Of a stretch of DNA of 16,733 bases, positions 1-7,059 are shown one piece after another; within the stretch, counting starts at the first letter, position 1, and each line of letters begins with the position of its first letter. The notes under the pieces were generated by a model. It worked only from the letters and a program-made list of their open reading frames with translations. It did no database searches and was not told the origin of the DNA. Made by a program: the position numbers and the translations under genes. The stretch lies in NCBI GenBank assembly GCA_964370065.1, contig CAYJGK010000031.1:1-16733 (forward strand). Reading direction: 5' to 3'. Source of the stretch: CAMQRS01 sp964370065. GTDB taxonomy: Bacteria; Bacillota_I; Bacilli_A; Erysipelotrichales; Erysipelotrichaceae.

Positions 1-1109
1 TGTTTTGTGAATGGGAACATATCAAATGGATATAACGTATCAAATTGATAACCCATTTTTTTAAAATACAATAAATCTCTTACTTGTGTTATTGGGTCAC
101 AAGAAATATAAACTACTTTTCTAGGACGTAATACCTTGACAGAATCCATAAAGACCTCTGTACTCCCAGCACGTGGTGGATCCATAATGACTATATCCAC
201 TTTTTCTTTTTTTCTAGCTAAATCTTTCATAAAACGGGTTGCATCACCACAAATGAAATTAATGTTTTCAATTTGATTCATTTTGGCATTATTGATAGCA
301 TCTTTAATAGCATCTTTATTTACTTCTACACCAATTACATATTTAGCTTTTGATGCTGCTATCATTCCAATTGTTCCAATTCCACAATATGCATCTAATA
401 GCTTTTCATGCCCCTTTAAATCTAATAGATCAATTGCTTTTTTATAAAGTTCCACACATTGTCCATGATTAATTTGATAGAAGGATGAAGGTGATATCTT
501 AAACTTTAAACCACATAATTCATCGACTATAAATCCTTTCCCATACAATACCTTATCTTCATTACCTAATACAATACTGGTTTTTCTTTTATTTACATTA
601 AGTACGACTGTTTTAACGCTTGGAAAAGCTTTTATGAGCTCAGCACACAAGTTTTTAGAGCCTTTAAAGACAGGTTCTGTACAAACTAATACAATCATTG
701 TCTGATCACTTTGCACACCTCTACGAATCATTACATGACGTATTAATCCTCTATTCTTTTTTTCATCATAAATAGTAACACGATATTTTTTAAACATCAT
801 CGCTAATTTTTTAATGATCGCATCACTTACTTCTTCATGTAATAAACATTTTGCATAAGGAATAATGGTATGCGAATTTTCTTCATATAAACCATATTCG
901 TACTTCTGATTAAATCCGACAATGATTTTATTGCGATAGGCGTATGGATCACAGACCCCATTGCATAACTTAACATCCACATGATTTAATTTATTCTTTT
1001 TAAGTAATTCTTTACAATATTCTTGTTTAGTCATTAATTGTTGCGTATAACTCATCCCCATATAGCTACATCCACCACATTGCTTGGCAATTTTACATTG
1101 ATTCATCAT
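1..1109 (-). CDS. rlmD: 23S rRNA (uracil-C5)-methyltransferase, RlmD/RlmCD (RumA) family, C-terminus cut by window edge
   Basis: I translated this frame by hand: 369 codons with no stop up to the window edge. The enzyme family uses S-adenosylmethionine to make 5-methyluridine in 23S rRNA. Visible features are an N-terminal iron-sulfur cysteine set (C5, C11, C14 and C88), the SAM-binding motif LLDAYCGIGTIG (237-248), DPPR (310-313) and the catalytic cysteine C337 in ISCDP. Only a short tail, around 10-15 residues by family comparison, is missing. There is no N-terminal TRAM RNA-binding domain: the cysteine motif starts almost at residue 1, and the upstream DNA holds a promoter and the end of htpG. 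Two adjacent ATGs (1109 and 1106) are possible. GAGG lies 4 bases from the first and 7 from the second, so the second may be used. Whether it modifies U747, U1939 or both cannot be told from sequence. Confidence 0.9.
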   Translation of the reverse strand, partial: MMNQCKIAKQCGGCSYMGMSYTQQLMTKQEYCKELLKKNKLNHVDVKLCNGVCDPYAYRNKIIVGFNQKYEYGLYEENSHTIIPYAKCLLHEEVSDAIIKKLAMMFKKYRVTIYDEKKNRGLIRHVMIRRGVQSDQTMIVLVCTEPVFKGSKNLCAELIKAFPSVKTVVLNVNKRKTSIVLGNEDKVLYGKGFIVDELCGLKFKISPSSFYQINHGQCVELYKKAIDLLDLKGHEKLLDAYCGIGTIGMIAASKAKYVIGVEVNKDAIKDAINNAKMNQIENINFICGDATRFMKDLARKKEKVDIVIMDPPRAGSTEVFMDSVKVLRPRKVVYISCDPITQVRDLLYFKKMGYQFDTLYPFDMFPFTK

Positions 1110-1150
1110 TATACCTCAATTTCTACACTAACTTGCGTGTTGTCCTACCT

Positions 1151-1159
1151 AGTATAACA
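1151..1159 (-). promoter_or_regulatory. Extended -10 promoter for the rRNA methyltransferase gene
   Basis: On the minus strand this reads TGTTATACT, an extended -10 (TGn plus a near-consensus hexamer), about 40 bases upstream of the start codon. No good -35 is seen at the usual spacing, which is common when the extended element is present. It implies that the methyltransferase gene is transcribed separately from htpG. I see no strong terminator after htpG, so read-through is also possible. Confidence 0.5.
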
Positions 1160-1198
1160 CAATGTGAATGGAAATTAGTAATTCGTAATTCAATTTTA

Positions 1199-3106
1199 TT
1201 ATTGATTAGCATCAACCATTAATTGGCAAATTTTATTTGAGAACGCAATTGGGTCTTGAATTTCAAACCCTTCCATTAATAGTGCTTGATCATATAATAA
1301 TGATGCATAGTTAGCAATTAATTCAGGTTGTTTTGCATACACTTTACTTAATGCATCAAAAATTGGATGCTCTGCATTAATCTCTAATATACGTGTGGCT
1401 TTCATTCCCATTGGGTTAGCATCTGGCATTTGGCTTAAGATTTTTTCCATCTCAAAACTCATTCCTTCTGCTGCACTTAAACAAACAGGATGTGATTTTA
1501 AACGTGTTGAAATCTTCACTTCACTTACTTCTTCTTGTAAAGCATCATGTAAAGCAGTTAATAAATTTTTATGCTCTTCACTTTTTTCTTCTACTGCTTT
1601 TTTCTCTTCCTCAGTTTCTAAGTTTAAATCACCTTGTGCAATGTTTTTAAAAGTTTTTTCATTGTAAGTTTGTAAAATTTGAATAGCAAATTCATCTACT
1701 TCATCTGTTAAGTATAAAATTTCAAAACCTTTATCTTTAACTAGTTCTACTTGTGGTAAACGATCAATCTTATCTACTTGGTCTCCACTCATAAAGTAAA
1801 TATGTTCTTGCCCTTCTTGCATATGATTAATGTATTCTTCTAAAGTAATTAATTTCTTTTCTTTTGAACTATAGAACATTAATAAATCTTGTAGTAATGC
1901 TTTATGTTGTCCAAAATTGTTGTACACTCCATATTTAATTTGTAATCCAAAGTTTTCCCAGAACTGTACATAGGTATCACGATCATTTTTTAATAATAAC
2001 AATAATTCAGATTTAATTTTCTTTTCTATTTTAGAGGCAATCACACGCAATTGTTTATCATGTTGCAACATTTCTCTAGAAATGTTCAATGATAAATCTT
2101 GTGAATCCACTAATCCTCTAACAAAACGGAAATGATCAGGAATTAAATCTTTTGCTTTATCCATAATATATACACCACGACTATATAATTGCAACCCTTG
2201 CACATATTCATTAGAATAATAGTTCATCGGTGTTTTAGAAGGAATAAACAATAACGACTGAAAAGAAATTGTTCCTTCTACATTCATATGAATGGTTTTT
2301 AATGGCGCACTAAAATCATTGAATTTAGAAGTATAAAAATCATTATACTCTTCTTGTTCAATCTCATTTTTTGCTTTTTTCCACAAAGGTACCATTGAAT
2401 TTAATGTTTTATTTTCCACTACGATATCACTAGTATCCTTCTCTTCATTGCGAATGCTTTCTTCTACATGCATACGAATTGGATAACGTACGTAATCTGA
2501 ATACTTTTTAATTAATCTTTCAATAGTATACGTTTCTAAAAACTCTGAATATTGTTCATCTTCATCATCTTCACGAATTGTTAATACAATTGTTGTTCCT
2601 ATCTCTTCTTTTGTAGTTTCTTCAATTTCATATCCATCTACATCTTCACTAACCCATTTATAAGCTTTATCACTACCGAATTGTTTAGATGTTACTTCTA
2701 CTTTACTAGCGACCATAAATGAAGAATAAAAACCTACACCAAATTGACCAATTACATCAATGTCTTCTTGTTTATCTTCTTCTTTTAATTGTTCTTTAAA
2801 TGCATGACTTCCACTTTTTGCAATTGTTCCTAAGTTATCTTCAAGCTCTGTTTTGCTCATACCCATTCCATTATCACTAATAGTAATCGTACGATTTGCT
2901 TTATCGACATCAATTTGAATCGCAAAATTTTCTTTTTGCACACCTTCCATTTGAGTTGTTAGTGATTGATAATGTAGTTTATCAATCGCATCGCTTGCAT
3001 TAGATACTAACTCTCTTAAGAATATTTCTTTATGTGTGTAAATCGAATGAATCATTAAATCCATTAATCTTTTTGATTCTGTTTTAAACGCTTTTTTATT
3101 TGTCAT
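1199..3106 (-). CDS. htpG: Molecular chaperone HtpG (Hsp90)
   Basis: ATP-dependent cytosolic Hsp90 chaperone of 635 residues, close to the usual bacterial length of about 625. The N-terminal GHKL ATPase domain is clear: ELVSNASDAIDKL (32-44), then SDNGMGM, then GQFGVGFYSSFMV. The middle-domain signature YSRGVYIMD and SLNISREMLQ follow, and the C-terminal dimerisation region is complete. An ATG six codons upstream (3124) is open in frame, but AAGGAGAG sits four bases before the ATG at 3106 and overlaps that upstream stretch, so 3106 is the likely start. The gene stands alone, downstream of a terminator and under its own strong promoter with two CIRCE-like operators. This suggests heat-shock control by HrcA rather than the HrcA-independent control known for B. 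subtilis htpG. Confidence 0.97.
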   Translation of the reverse strand: MTNKKAFKTESKRLMDLMIHSIYTHKEIFLRELVSNASDAIDKLHYQSLTTQMEGVQKENFAIQIDVDKANRTITISDNGMGMSKTELEDNLGTIAKSGSHAFKEQLKEEDKQEDIDVIGQFGVGFYSSFMVASKVEVTSKQFGSDKAYKWVSEDVDGYEIEETTKEEIGTTIVLTIREDDEDEQYSEFLETYTIERLIKKYSDYVRYPIRMHVEESIRNEEKDTSDIVVENKTLNSMVPLWKKAKNEIEQEEYNDFYTSKFNDFSAPLKTIHMNVEGTISFQSLLFIPSKTPMNYYSNEYVQGLQLYSRGVYIMDKAKDLIPDHFRFVRGLVDSQDLSLNISREMLQHDKQLRVIASKIEKKIKSELLLLLKNDRDTYVQFWENFGLQIKYGVYNNFGQHKALLQDLLMFYSSKEKKLITLEEYINHMQEGQEHIYFMSGDQVDKIDRLPQVELVKDKGFEILYLTDEVDEFAIQILQTYNEKTFKNIAQGDLNLETEEEKKAVEEKSEEHKNLLTALHDALQEEVSEVKISTRLKSHPVCLSAAEGMSFEMEKILSQMPDANPMGMKATRILEINAEHPIFDALSKVYAKQPELIANYASLLYDQALLMEGFEIQDPIAFSNKICQLMVDANQ

Positions 3107-3117
3107 ATTACTCTCCT

Positions 3118-3144
3118 TTAGCACTCTTGATGAGTATCTGCTAA
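3118..3144 (-). promoter_or_regulatory. CIRCE-like operator 1 (HrcA site) over the htpG transcription start
   Basis: On the plus strand this is TTAGCACTC, nine bases, then ATCTGCTAA. The CIRCE consensus is TTAGCACTC-N9-GAGTGCTAA. The left half matches 9 of 9 and the right half 6 of 9, with the spacer exactly nine. It lies just downstream of the -10 hexamer and covers the predicted transcription start (about 3139), where a repressor would block initiation. It ends against the htpG ribosome binding site. Confidence 0.72.
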
Positions 3145-3145
3145 T

Positions 3146-3174
3146 ATTTTATCTAATTACACTGGCACTGTCAA
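3146..3174 (-). promoter_or_regulatory. SigA promoter of htpG
   Basis: On the minus strand, TTGACA (3169-3174), a 17-base spacer and TAAAAT (3146-3151): a perfect -35 and a 5/6 -10 at ideal spacing. The predicted start is near 3139, giving a leader of about 33 bases. It is the best-formed promoter in the window. Confidence 0.85.
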
Positions 3175-3188
3175 GTCATAAGTGCTAA
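3162..3188 (-). promoter_or_regulatory. CIRCE-like operator 2 (HrcA site) over the htpG -35
   Basis: On the plus strand this is CTGGCACTG, nine bases, then AAGTGCTAA. Half-site matches to the CIRCE consensus are 6/9 and 8/9, with the exact nine-base spacer. It covers the TTGACA box and touches the A-run of the terminator of the preceding gene. Its centre is 44 bp from that of operator 1, about four helical turns, so both sites could face the same side of the DNA. Confidence 0.62.
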
Positions 3189-3217
3189 AAAAACAATGAT
3201 TTTACTCATTGTTTTTT
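3188..3217 (-). terminator. Intrinsic terminator after the HAD/165-aa operon
   Basis: Stem AACAATGA (3192-3199) pairs with TCATTGTT (3206-3213), with a six-base loop and flanking A and T runs that extend the pairing. On the minus strand the stem is followed by a run of Ts. The stop codon of the 165-residue gene (3202-3204) lies in the loop. Its U-tract end abuts CIRCE operator 2, so termination and the htpG promoter are packed back to back. Confidence 0.8.
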
Positions 3218-3699
3218 GTTGACGCTGAAACACTTAATAAATAGTTTACATTTTTGTTATCGTGTTTATCTGCTATCGTTGTAATACTCTTAGTATACGT
3301 TGCATGTTGTGTATATTCTTCCCCCACTTTATGGATTTGTAACATATTAGCATTTTGCCCTTCTTGTAATAACAATACACGATCCATTCCATAACTCATT
3401 TGCACCTTATTTTGGGTATGGTATTTGATTTCTTGTAGTATTTTGTTTACATGCATTTGTAAGGCTCTTTTATCTATATTTGAGCGAAACGCAATAATAA
3501 TTGATGGCTCATCTTGAATCACTAATGGACTTGTCGCAATAAAAAATCCATTTAGATACTCAATAACTCCTTTTTTTGCGTAAGCTAAATAGTTCCTGTC
3601 CGCTGATTCATTATTAAAATCGATGTGTAGTGTATCCACTAGCGTACTATGTTTATAGCCATACGGAATAAACTCACATTTCATAATTGGATATTTCAT
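3202..3699 (-). CDS. Uncharacterised 165-residue protein, coupled to the HAD phosphatase
   Basis: I do not recognise this family. The product is soluble, with no signal peptide or membrane segment. It begins MKYPIMKCEFIPYGYKHSTL and has a mix of predicted beta-strand and helix, with a polar tail (SASTKNNE). The start is well supported: GAGG lies six bases before the ATG, inside the last codons of the HAD gene, and only one base separates the HAD stop from this ATG. The two are therefore co-transcribed and translationally coupled, with a shared promoter and terminator. It may act with the phosphatase, but no function can be read from the sequence. Confidence 0.8.
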   Translation of the reverse strand: MKYPIMKCEFIPYGYKHSTLVDTLHIDFNNESADRNYLAYAKKGVIEYLNGFFIATSPLVIQDEPSIIIAFRSNIDKRALQMHVNKILQEIKYHTQNKVQMSYGMDRVLLLQEGQNANMLQIHKVGEEYTQHATYTKSITTIADKHDNKNVNYLLSVSASTKNNE

Positions 3700-3700
3700 A

Positions 3701-4513
3701 TTATACCTCTAGTACATGTTTTTCAATTGCACATGCTACACCATCTTCATCATTTGTTTTTGTCAGTTCGTGGCATACTTGCTTCACAGCATCAGGTGCA
3801 TTTTCCATAGCAATTGCTAATCCTGCTACTTCAAACATTGGAATATCATTAAAATTATCTCCCACACACATGACATCACTAAGTGGAATATTTAACTCTT
3901 GACAAACATTCACAATAGCTAACCCTTTATTCGATTGAATAGCTGACATTTCTACATAGTTATCGTATTCAAAAATATTAATATATTGCTTTAAGGTACG
4001 TACTTCTTTCATTAATTCTCTAATTTTATGTTTTGGTTCAAAAAACAAAATTTTTAATATAGCCATTTCATTTTGTTTTAAGTACTCTTCAACATCTACT
4101 TCATAGTACATATCCATTCTATCTTTTATTGGCGTTTGCTCCTTAAACATATCATAATCTAAAATATGTTGATCTGTTTTAGTTGCTAATGATAAATTTT
4201 TATTTTTAAAATACGCAAAGGCATCATGTTTTTTTACCATACTCGCTAATTTTTTAACGACTTGATCATCTATTTTATATTGTTTAGTTTTATCCGCGAT
4301 ACGGTAATAAGCTCCATTAAATGTAATGTGCCCCATTTGATCACTTATCTGATCCATGATACGTATTGTAAAACAGTTTGGTCTCCCGCTAACAATAGCC
4401 ACTTTTACCCCTTTAGCTATCGCCTCTTGAATGGCCTTTTTATTACGCTCACTCACTTGGTGTTTCGTATTTAATAAGGTACCATCTAAATCTATGCATA
4501 TTAACTGAATCAT
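3701..4513 (-). CDS. Cof-type HAD-IIB family phosphatase
   Basis: Haloacid dehalogenase-superfamily hydrolase of 270 residues, the usual length for the Cof/IIB subfamily. These enzymes remove phosphate from small phosphorylated metabolites such as sugar phosphates or cofactor intermediates; the substrate cannot be predicted. Motif I is DLDGTLL near residue 8, with the nucleophile and acid/base aspartates. Motif II is the serine in VSGRP, near 42-46. Motif IV is VGDNFNDIPMF followed by GLAIAMENA, typical of Cof proteins. The IIB cap lies between motifs II and III. GGAGG sits seven bases before the ATG. It is the first gene of a two-gene operon with the uncharacterised 165-residue protein. Confidence 0.93.
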   Translation of the reverse strand: MIQLICIDLDGTLLNTKHQVSERNKKAIQEAIAKGVKVAIVSGRPNCFTIRIMDQISDQMGHITFNGAYYRIADKTKQYKIDDQVVKKLASMVKKHDAFAYFKNKNLSLATKTDQHILDYDMFKEQTPIKDRMDMYYEVDVEEYLKQNEMAILKILFFEPKHKIRELMKEVRTLKQYINIFEYDNYVEMSAIQSNKGLAIVNVCQELNIPLSDVMCVGDNFNDIPMFEVAGLAIAMENAPDAVKQVCHELTKTNDEDGVACAIEKHVLEV

Positions 4514-4536
4514 GTTTCATCCTCCATCTAAAAATT

Positions 4537-4545
4537 ATTATACCA
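4537..4545 (-). promoter_or_regulatory. Extended -10 promoter for the HAD operon
   Basis: The minus strand reads TGGTATAAT, a perfect extended -10, about 24 bases before the start codon. It directly follows the terminator of the isocitrate dehydrogenase gene. No convincing -35 is visible. Confidence 0.7.
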
Positions 4546-4550
4546 TACAC

Positions 4551-4581
4551 AAAAAAAGAAATGTATACAAGATACATTTCT
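4551..4581 (-). terminator. Intrinsic terminator of the citrate synthase-isocitrate dehydrogenase operon
   Basis: On the minus strand a perfect 10-bp stem, AGAAATGTAT with ATACATTTCT, and a five-base loop is followed by seven Ts. The last bases of the isocitrate dehydrogenase stop codon (4580-4582) are part of the stem. Confidence 0.9.
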
Positions 4582-5584
4582 AAATAGATAATTGCGCAAT
4601 AATAGCATCACTAAACTGAGTTGTAGTAGATGACCCTTTAATATCTGGTGTACGAATACTTCCTTCTTCTAATACTGCTTTAATCGCACTTCTAATTTTG
4701 TTTGCTTCTTTTGAATAGGATAAGTAATCCAACATTAAACAAGCAGCTAATAATAAAGCTAATGGATTTGCTTTATTTTGACCTGCAATATCCGGTGCAC
4801 TTCCATGAACGGCTTCAAACAATGCAAAATCATCACCTAAATTAGCCGAAGGTAATAATCCTAATCCTCCAATTAACCCACTTGTTAAATCCGATACAAT
4901 ATCTCCATATAAGTTTGGCATCACAAGAATATCAAACTTCTTTGGATACATCACAAGTTGCATACAAACATTATCGACAATCATTGCATTGCTTTCAATG
5001 GTTGGATAAGCATCTTTAAGTTCATTAAAAACTTGAAGAAATAAGCCATCACTTTGTTTTAAAATATTCGCCTTGTGTACACAAGTTACTTTTTTACGAT
5101 TATGTAATATAGCATATTCAAAAGCAGCGCGAATGATGCGTTCACTTGCTAAGCGTGTAATTTTTTTAATAGCATGTACTTCTTCATTTTCCTTAATAAT
5201 TGTTTCATCCCCTATATATAAATCCTCTGTATTTTCCCTAAATGTTATAATGTCTACTTCAGGAAATGGCGTTTCTACATTTGGCATGCTTTTAGCAGGA
5301 CGAATATTGGCATATAAATCATATTTATTTCTTAATTGGACATTTAAACTTTTAAACCCTTTTCCTATCGGTGTAGTGATGGGTGCTTTTAATACTACCT
5401 TATTTTTTTCAATTGAATCATAAACTGCTTGGGGAATTAATTCTCCACATGTATGATAACAAGCTTCCCCTACATCGTGCAATTCAAATTCTAAATCTAA
5501 TTGTAGTGTATCTAGAATACGAACAACTTCCTCACAAATTTCAGGACCGATTCCATCCCCTTTTAAAACCGTAATTTTTTTCAT
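4580..5584 (-). CDS. icd: Isocitrate dehydrogenase, NAD-dependent type
   Basis: Enzyme of the isocitrate/isopropylmalate dehydrogenase family, 334 residues, oxidatively decarboxylating isocitrate to 2-oxoglutarate. Family marks are GDGIGPEI near the N-terminus, the substrate loop KSLNVQLRNKYDLYANIRP with the serine typical of isocitrate enzymes, and RENTEDLYIGDE. The cofactor motif HGSAPDIAG has D265-I266 where NADP enzymes carry Lys-Tyr, so NAD is predicted. Isopropylmalate dehydrogenase is the main alternative. The substrate loop and the pairing with citrate synthase and aconitase argue for isocitrate. Start and upstream stop overlap as TAATG, with GGAGG and GGGAG just before, so it is translationally coupled to citrate synthase. 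Confidence 0.9.
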   Translation of the reverse strand: MKKITVLKGDGIGPEICEEVVRILDTLQLDLEFELHDVGEACYHTCGELIPQAVYDSIEKNKVVLKAPITTPIGKGFKSLNVQLRNKYDLYANIRPAKSMPNVETPFPEVDIITFRENTEDLYIGDETIIKENEEVHAIKKITRLASERIIRAAFEYAILHNRKKVTCVHKANILKQSDGLFLQVFNELKDAYPTIESNAMIVDNVCMQLVMYPKKFDILVMPNLYGDIVSDLTSGLIGGLGLLPSANLGDDFALFEAVHGSAPDIAGQNKANPLALLLAACLMLDYLSYSKEANKIRSAIKAVLEEGSIRTPDIKGSSTTTQFSDAIIAQLSI

Positions 5585-6936
5585 TACTCCCTATCCTCCA
5601 TTTTAATATAATCATTGTATGCCCCGACATATTTAGTTGCAGGACGTACAATTTTACCACTGTATAGCTTATGTTCAATATTATGAGCTAACCAACCGAT
5701 ACTTCTAGCTAATACAAATAATAAAGTATACATCTCTCTAGGTATGTCTAACATGCAATACACAAAACCACTATAGAAATCAACATTACTGCAAATATTT
5801 ATTTTTTTACGTTGATAAATCTCTTGAATAGCTAATTTTTCAAATAAAGTAAAGAAAATAAATTCATCCATCATTCCTTTTTCTTTAGCTAGTTCTTCAG
5901 CTTTATTTTTTAAAATGACACTTCTTGGATCACTAATGGTATAAACAGCATGCCCCATACCATAAATTAAACCTTCTTTATCATAAAACTGTTTATCTAA
6001 TAATTTTTTGATTACTTCTAATATTTTATCTTCTTCGTGCGTATACCCAATTTTCGCAATTACTTCATCCATCATTTGTGCCACTTTGACATTTGCACCA
6101 CCATGTTTAGGCCCTTTTAATGAACCAATCGCTCCTGCAAAAGATGAATAAACATCCGTTCCTGTACTACTCATGACAACATCCACAAATGTTGAGTTAT
6201 TTCCCCCTCCATGATCAGCATGTAAGGCTAATGAAATATCTAGTAATTGTACTTCTTTTTTTGTATATTTGCGGTTTGCTCTAGATAAACGTAAAATATT
6301 TTCTGCTATGGATTTCTCGCGGTCAATATAATGAATGAACATACTCTGTTCGTCGAAATAATGAATCTTACATTGGTAGTTATAACAGACTAAACTTGGC
6401 AGTTTAGCAACAAGATGCAACCCTTGATCTAATATATGTGCTAAAGAATTATCATCGGGTGTTTTATCATAGGCATATAATGTTAGTACATCAATTTGTA
6501 ATTTATTCATTAAATCTTTAGTTGGAATTCTAAGAATTTCTCCTTCTAAAAATCTATGAGGTAATTTATATTTTTCACTTAATATGTCTCTAAATTTTTT
6601 AAATTCAGTTTTATTTGGTAAAAAACCAAATAAAATTAAAAAGCACACTTCTTCAAATAAGCAATTCTCTTCATAGTTTGCTTGTTCTACAATTTGTGCA
6701 ATATCAATCCCACGGTATACTAATTTCCCTTCTTCATCTACTTTGTTCCCTTGTTCATCCTTACTGTAACCAATGACATCACTAATTCTTGTTAGACCCA
6801 CTAATACTCCAGTCCCATCCTCATTACGTAATCCATTCTTTACAGCAAATGTAGAATAAAGTTTCTTTTCGATGATTCCATAAGGTACGGATTTATTAAA
6901 CAATTCTTGCTCGAACGCCTTTATACGCTTCTTCAT
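5584..6936 (-). CDS. Citrate synthase (clostridial/Firmicute long form)
   Basis: Condenses acetyl-CoA and oxaloacetate to citrate. The length is 450 residues and it resembles the clostridial-type citrate/2-methylcitrate synthases. The catalytic triad positions are recognisable: H239 in LHADHGGGNN, H329 in GMGHAVYTISDPRS and D386 in NVDFYSG. The glycine-rich GPKHGGAN lies between the first two. An N-terminal extension includes GLRNEDGTGVLVGLTRISDV. A 2-methylcitrate synthase role is possible in this family, but the operon with isocitrate dehydrogenase and the divergent aconitase favours citrate. AGAGGTG precedes the ATG. It is the first gene of the operon, expressed from the left arm of a mirrored promoter pair. 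Confidence 0.93.
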   Translation of the reverse strand: MKKRIKAFEQELFNKSVPYGIIEKKLYSTFAVKNGLRNEDGTGVLVGLTRISDVIGYSKDEQGNKVDEEGKLVYRGIDIAQIVEQANYEENCLFEEVCFLILFGFLPNKTEFKKFRDILSEKYKLPHRFLEGEILRIPTKDLMNKLQIDVLTLYAYDKTPDDNSLAHILDQGLHLVAKLPSLVCYNYQCKIHYFDEQSMFIHYIDREKSIAENILRLSRANRKYTKKEVQLLDISLALHADHGGGNNSTFVDVVMSSTGTDVYSSFAGAIGSLKGPKHGGANVKVAQMMDEVIAKIGYTHEEDKILEVIKKLLDKQFYDKEGLIYGMGHAVYTISDPRSVILKNKAEELAKEKGMMDEFIFFTLFEKLAIQEIYQRKKINICSNVDFYSGFVYCMLDIPREMYTLLFVLARSIGWLAHNIEHKLYSGKIVRPATKYVGAYNDYIKMEDRE

Positions 6937-6962
6937 ACATTCACCTCTTTCGTAATATTTAC

Positions 6963-6971
6963 ATTATAACA
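6963..6971 (-). promoter_or_regulatory. Promoter of the citrate synthase operon (extended -10)
   Basis: The minus strand reads TGTTATAAT, a perfect extended -10, giving a leader of about 20 bases. The -35 is weak (TTGTAA at 19 bases). The hexamer is embedded in the left arm of a 14-bp inverted repeat whose other arm is the aconitase promoter. Confidence 0.75.
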
Positions 6972-7021
6972 CAAATTATGAAACATTTTACAATTTATTT
7001 TAATGAAAATATTTCCATTTG

Positions 7022-7030
7022 TGTTATAAT
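7022..7030 (+). promoter_or_regulatory. Promoter of the aconitase gene (extended -10)
   Basis: TGTTATAAT on the plus strand is a perfect extended -10. The predicted start near 7037 gives a leader of about 23 bases. There is no clear -35. It is the mirror image of the citrate synthase promoter. Confidence 0.75.
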
Positions 7031-7059
7031 ATAGGACAGATACGAAGGAGGATATGTTT

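Larger units (their letters stand above)
6963..7030. repeat. 14-bp inverted repeat spanning the divergent citrate-gene promoters
   Basis: ATTATAACACAAAT (6963-6976) and ATTTGTGTTATAAT (7017-7030) are perfect inverse copies separated by 40 bp, and they stop matching on both sides. Each arm holds one extended -10 plus five upstream bases that a promoter does not require. The AT-rich interior has two imperfect ATGAAA direct repeats (6978 and 7003). This symmetry suggests shared control of citrate synthase-isocitrate dehydrogenase and aconitase; no regulator can be named. Confidence 0.6.

Noticed and set aside
3107..3124. Longer HtpG N-terminus starting at 3124
   Set aside because: The stretch contains the AAGGAGAG ribosome site for the ATG at 3106, and there is no ribosome site before 3124.
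5073..5423. Plus-strand open frame of 116 codons inside isocitrate dehydrogenase
   Set aside because: It is a shadow of a strongly conserved minus-strand gene, without a ribosome site or recognisable product.
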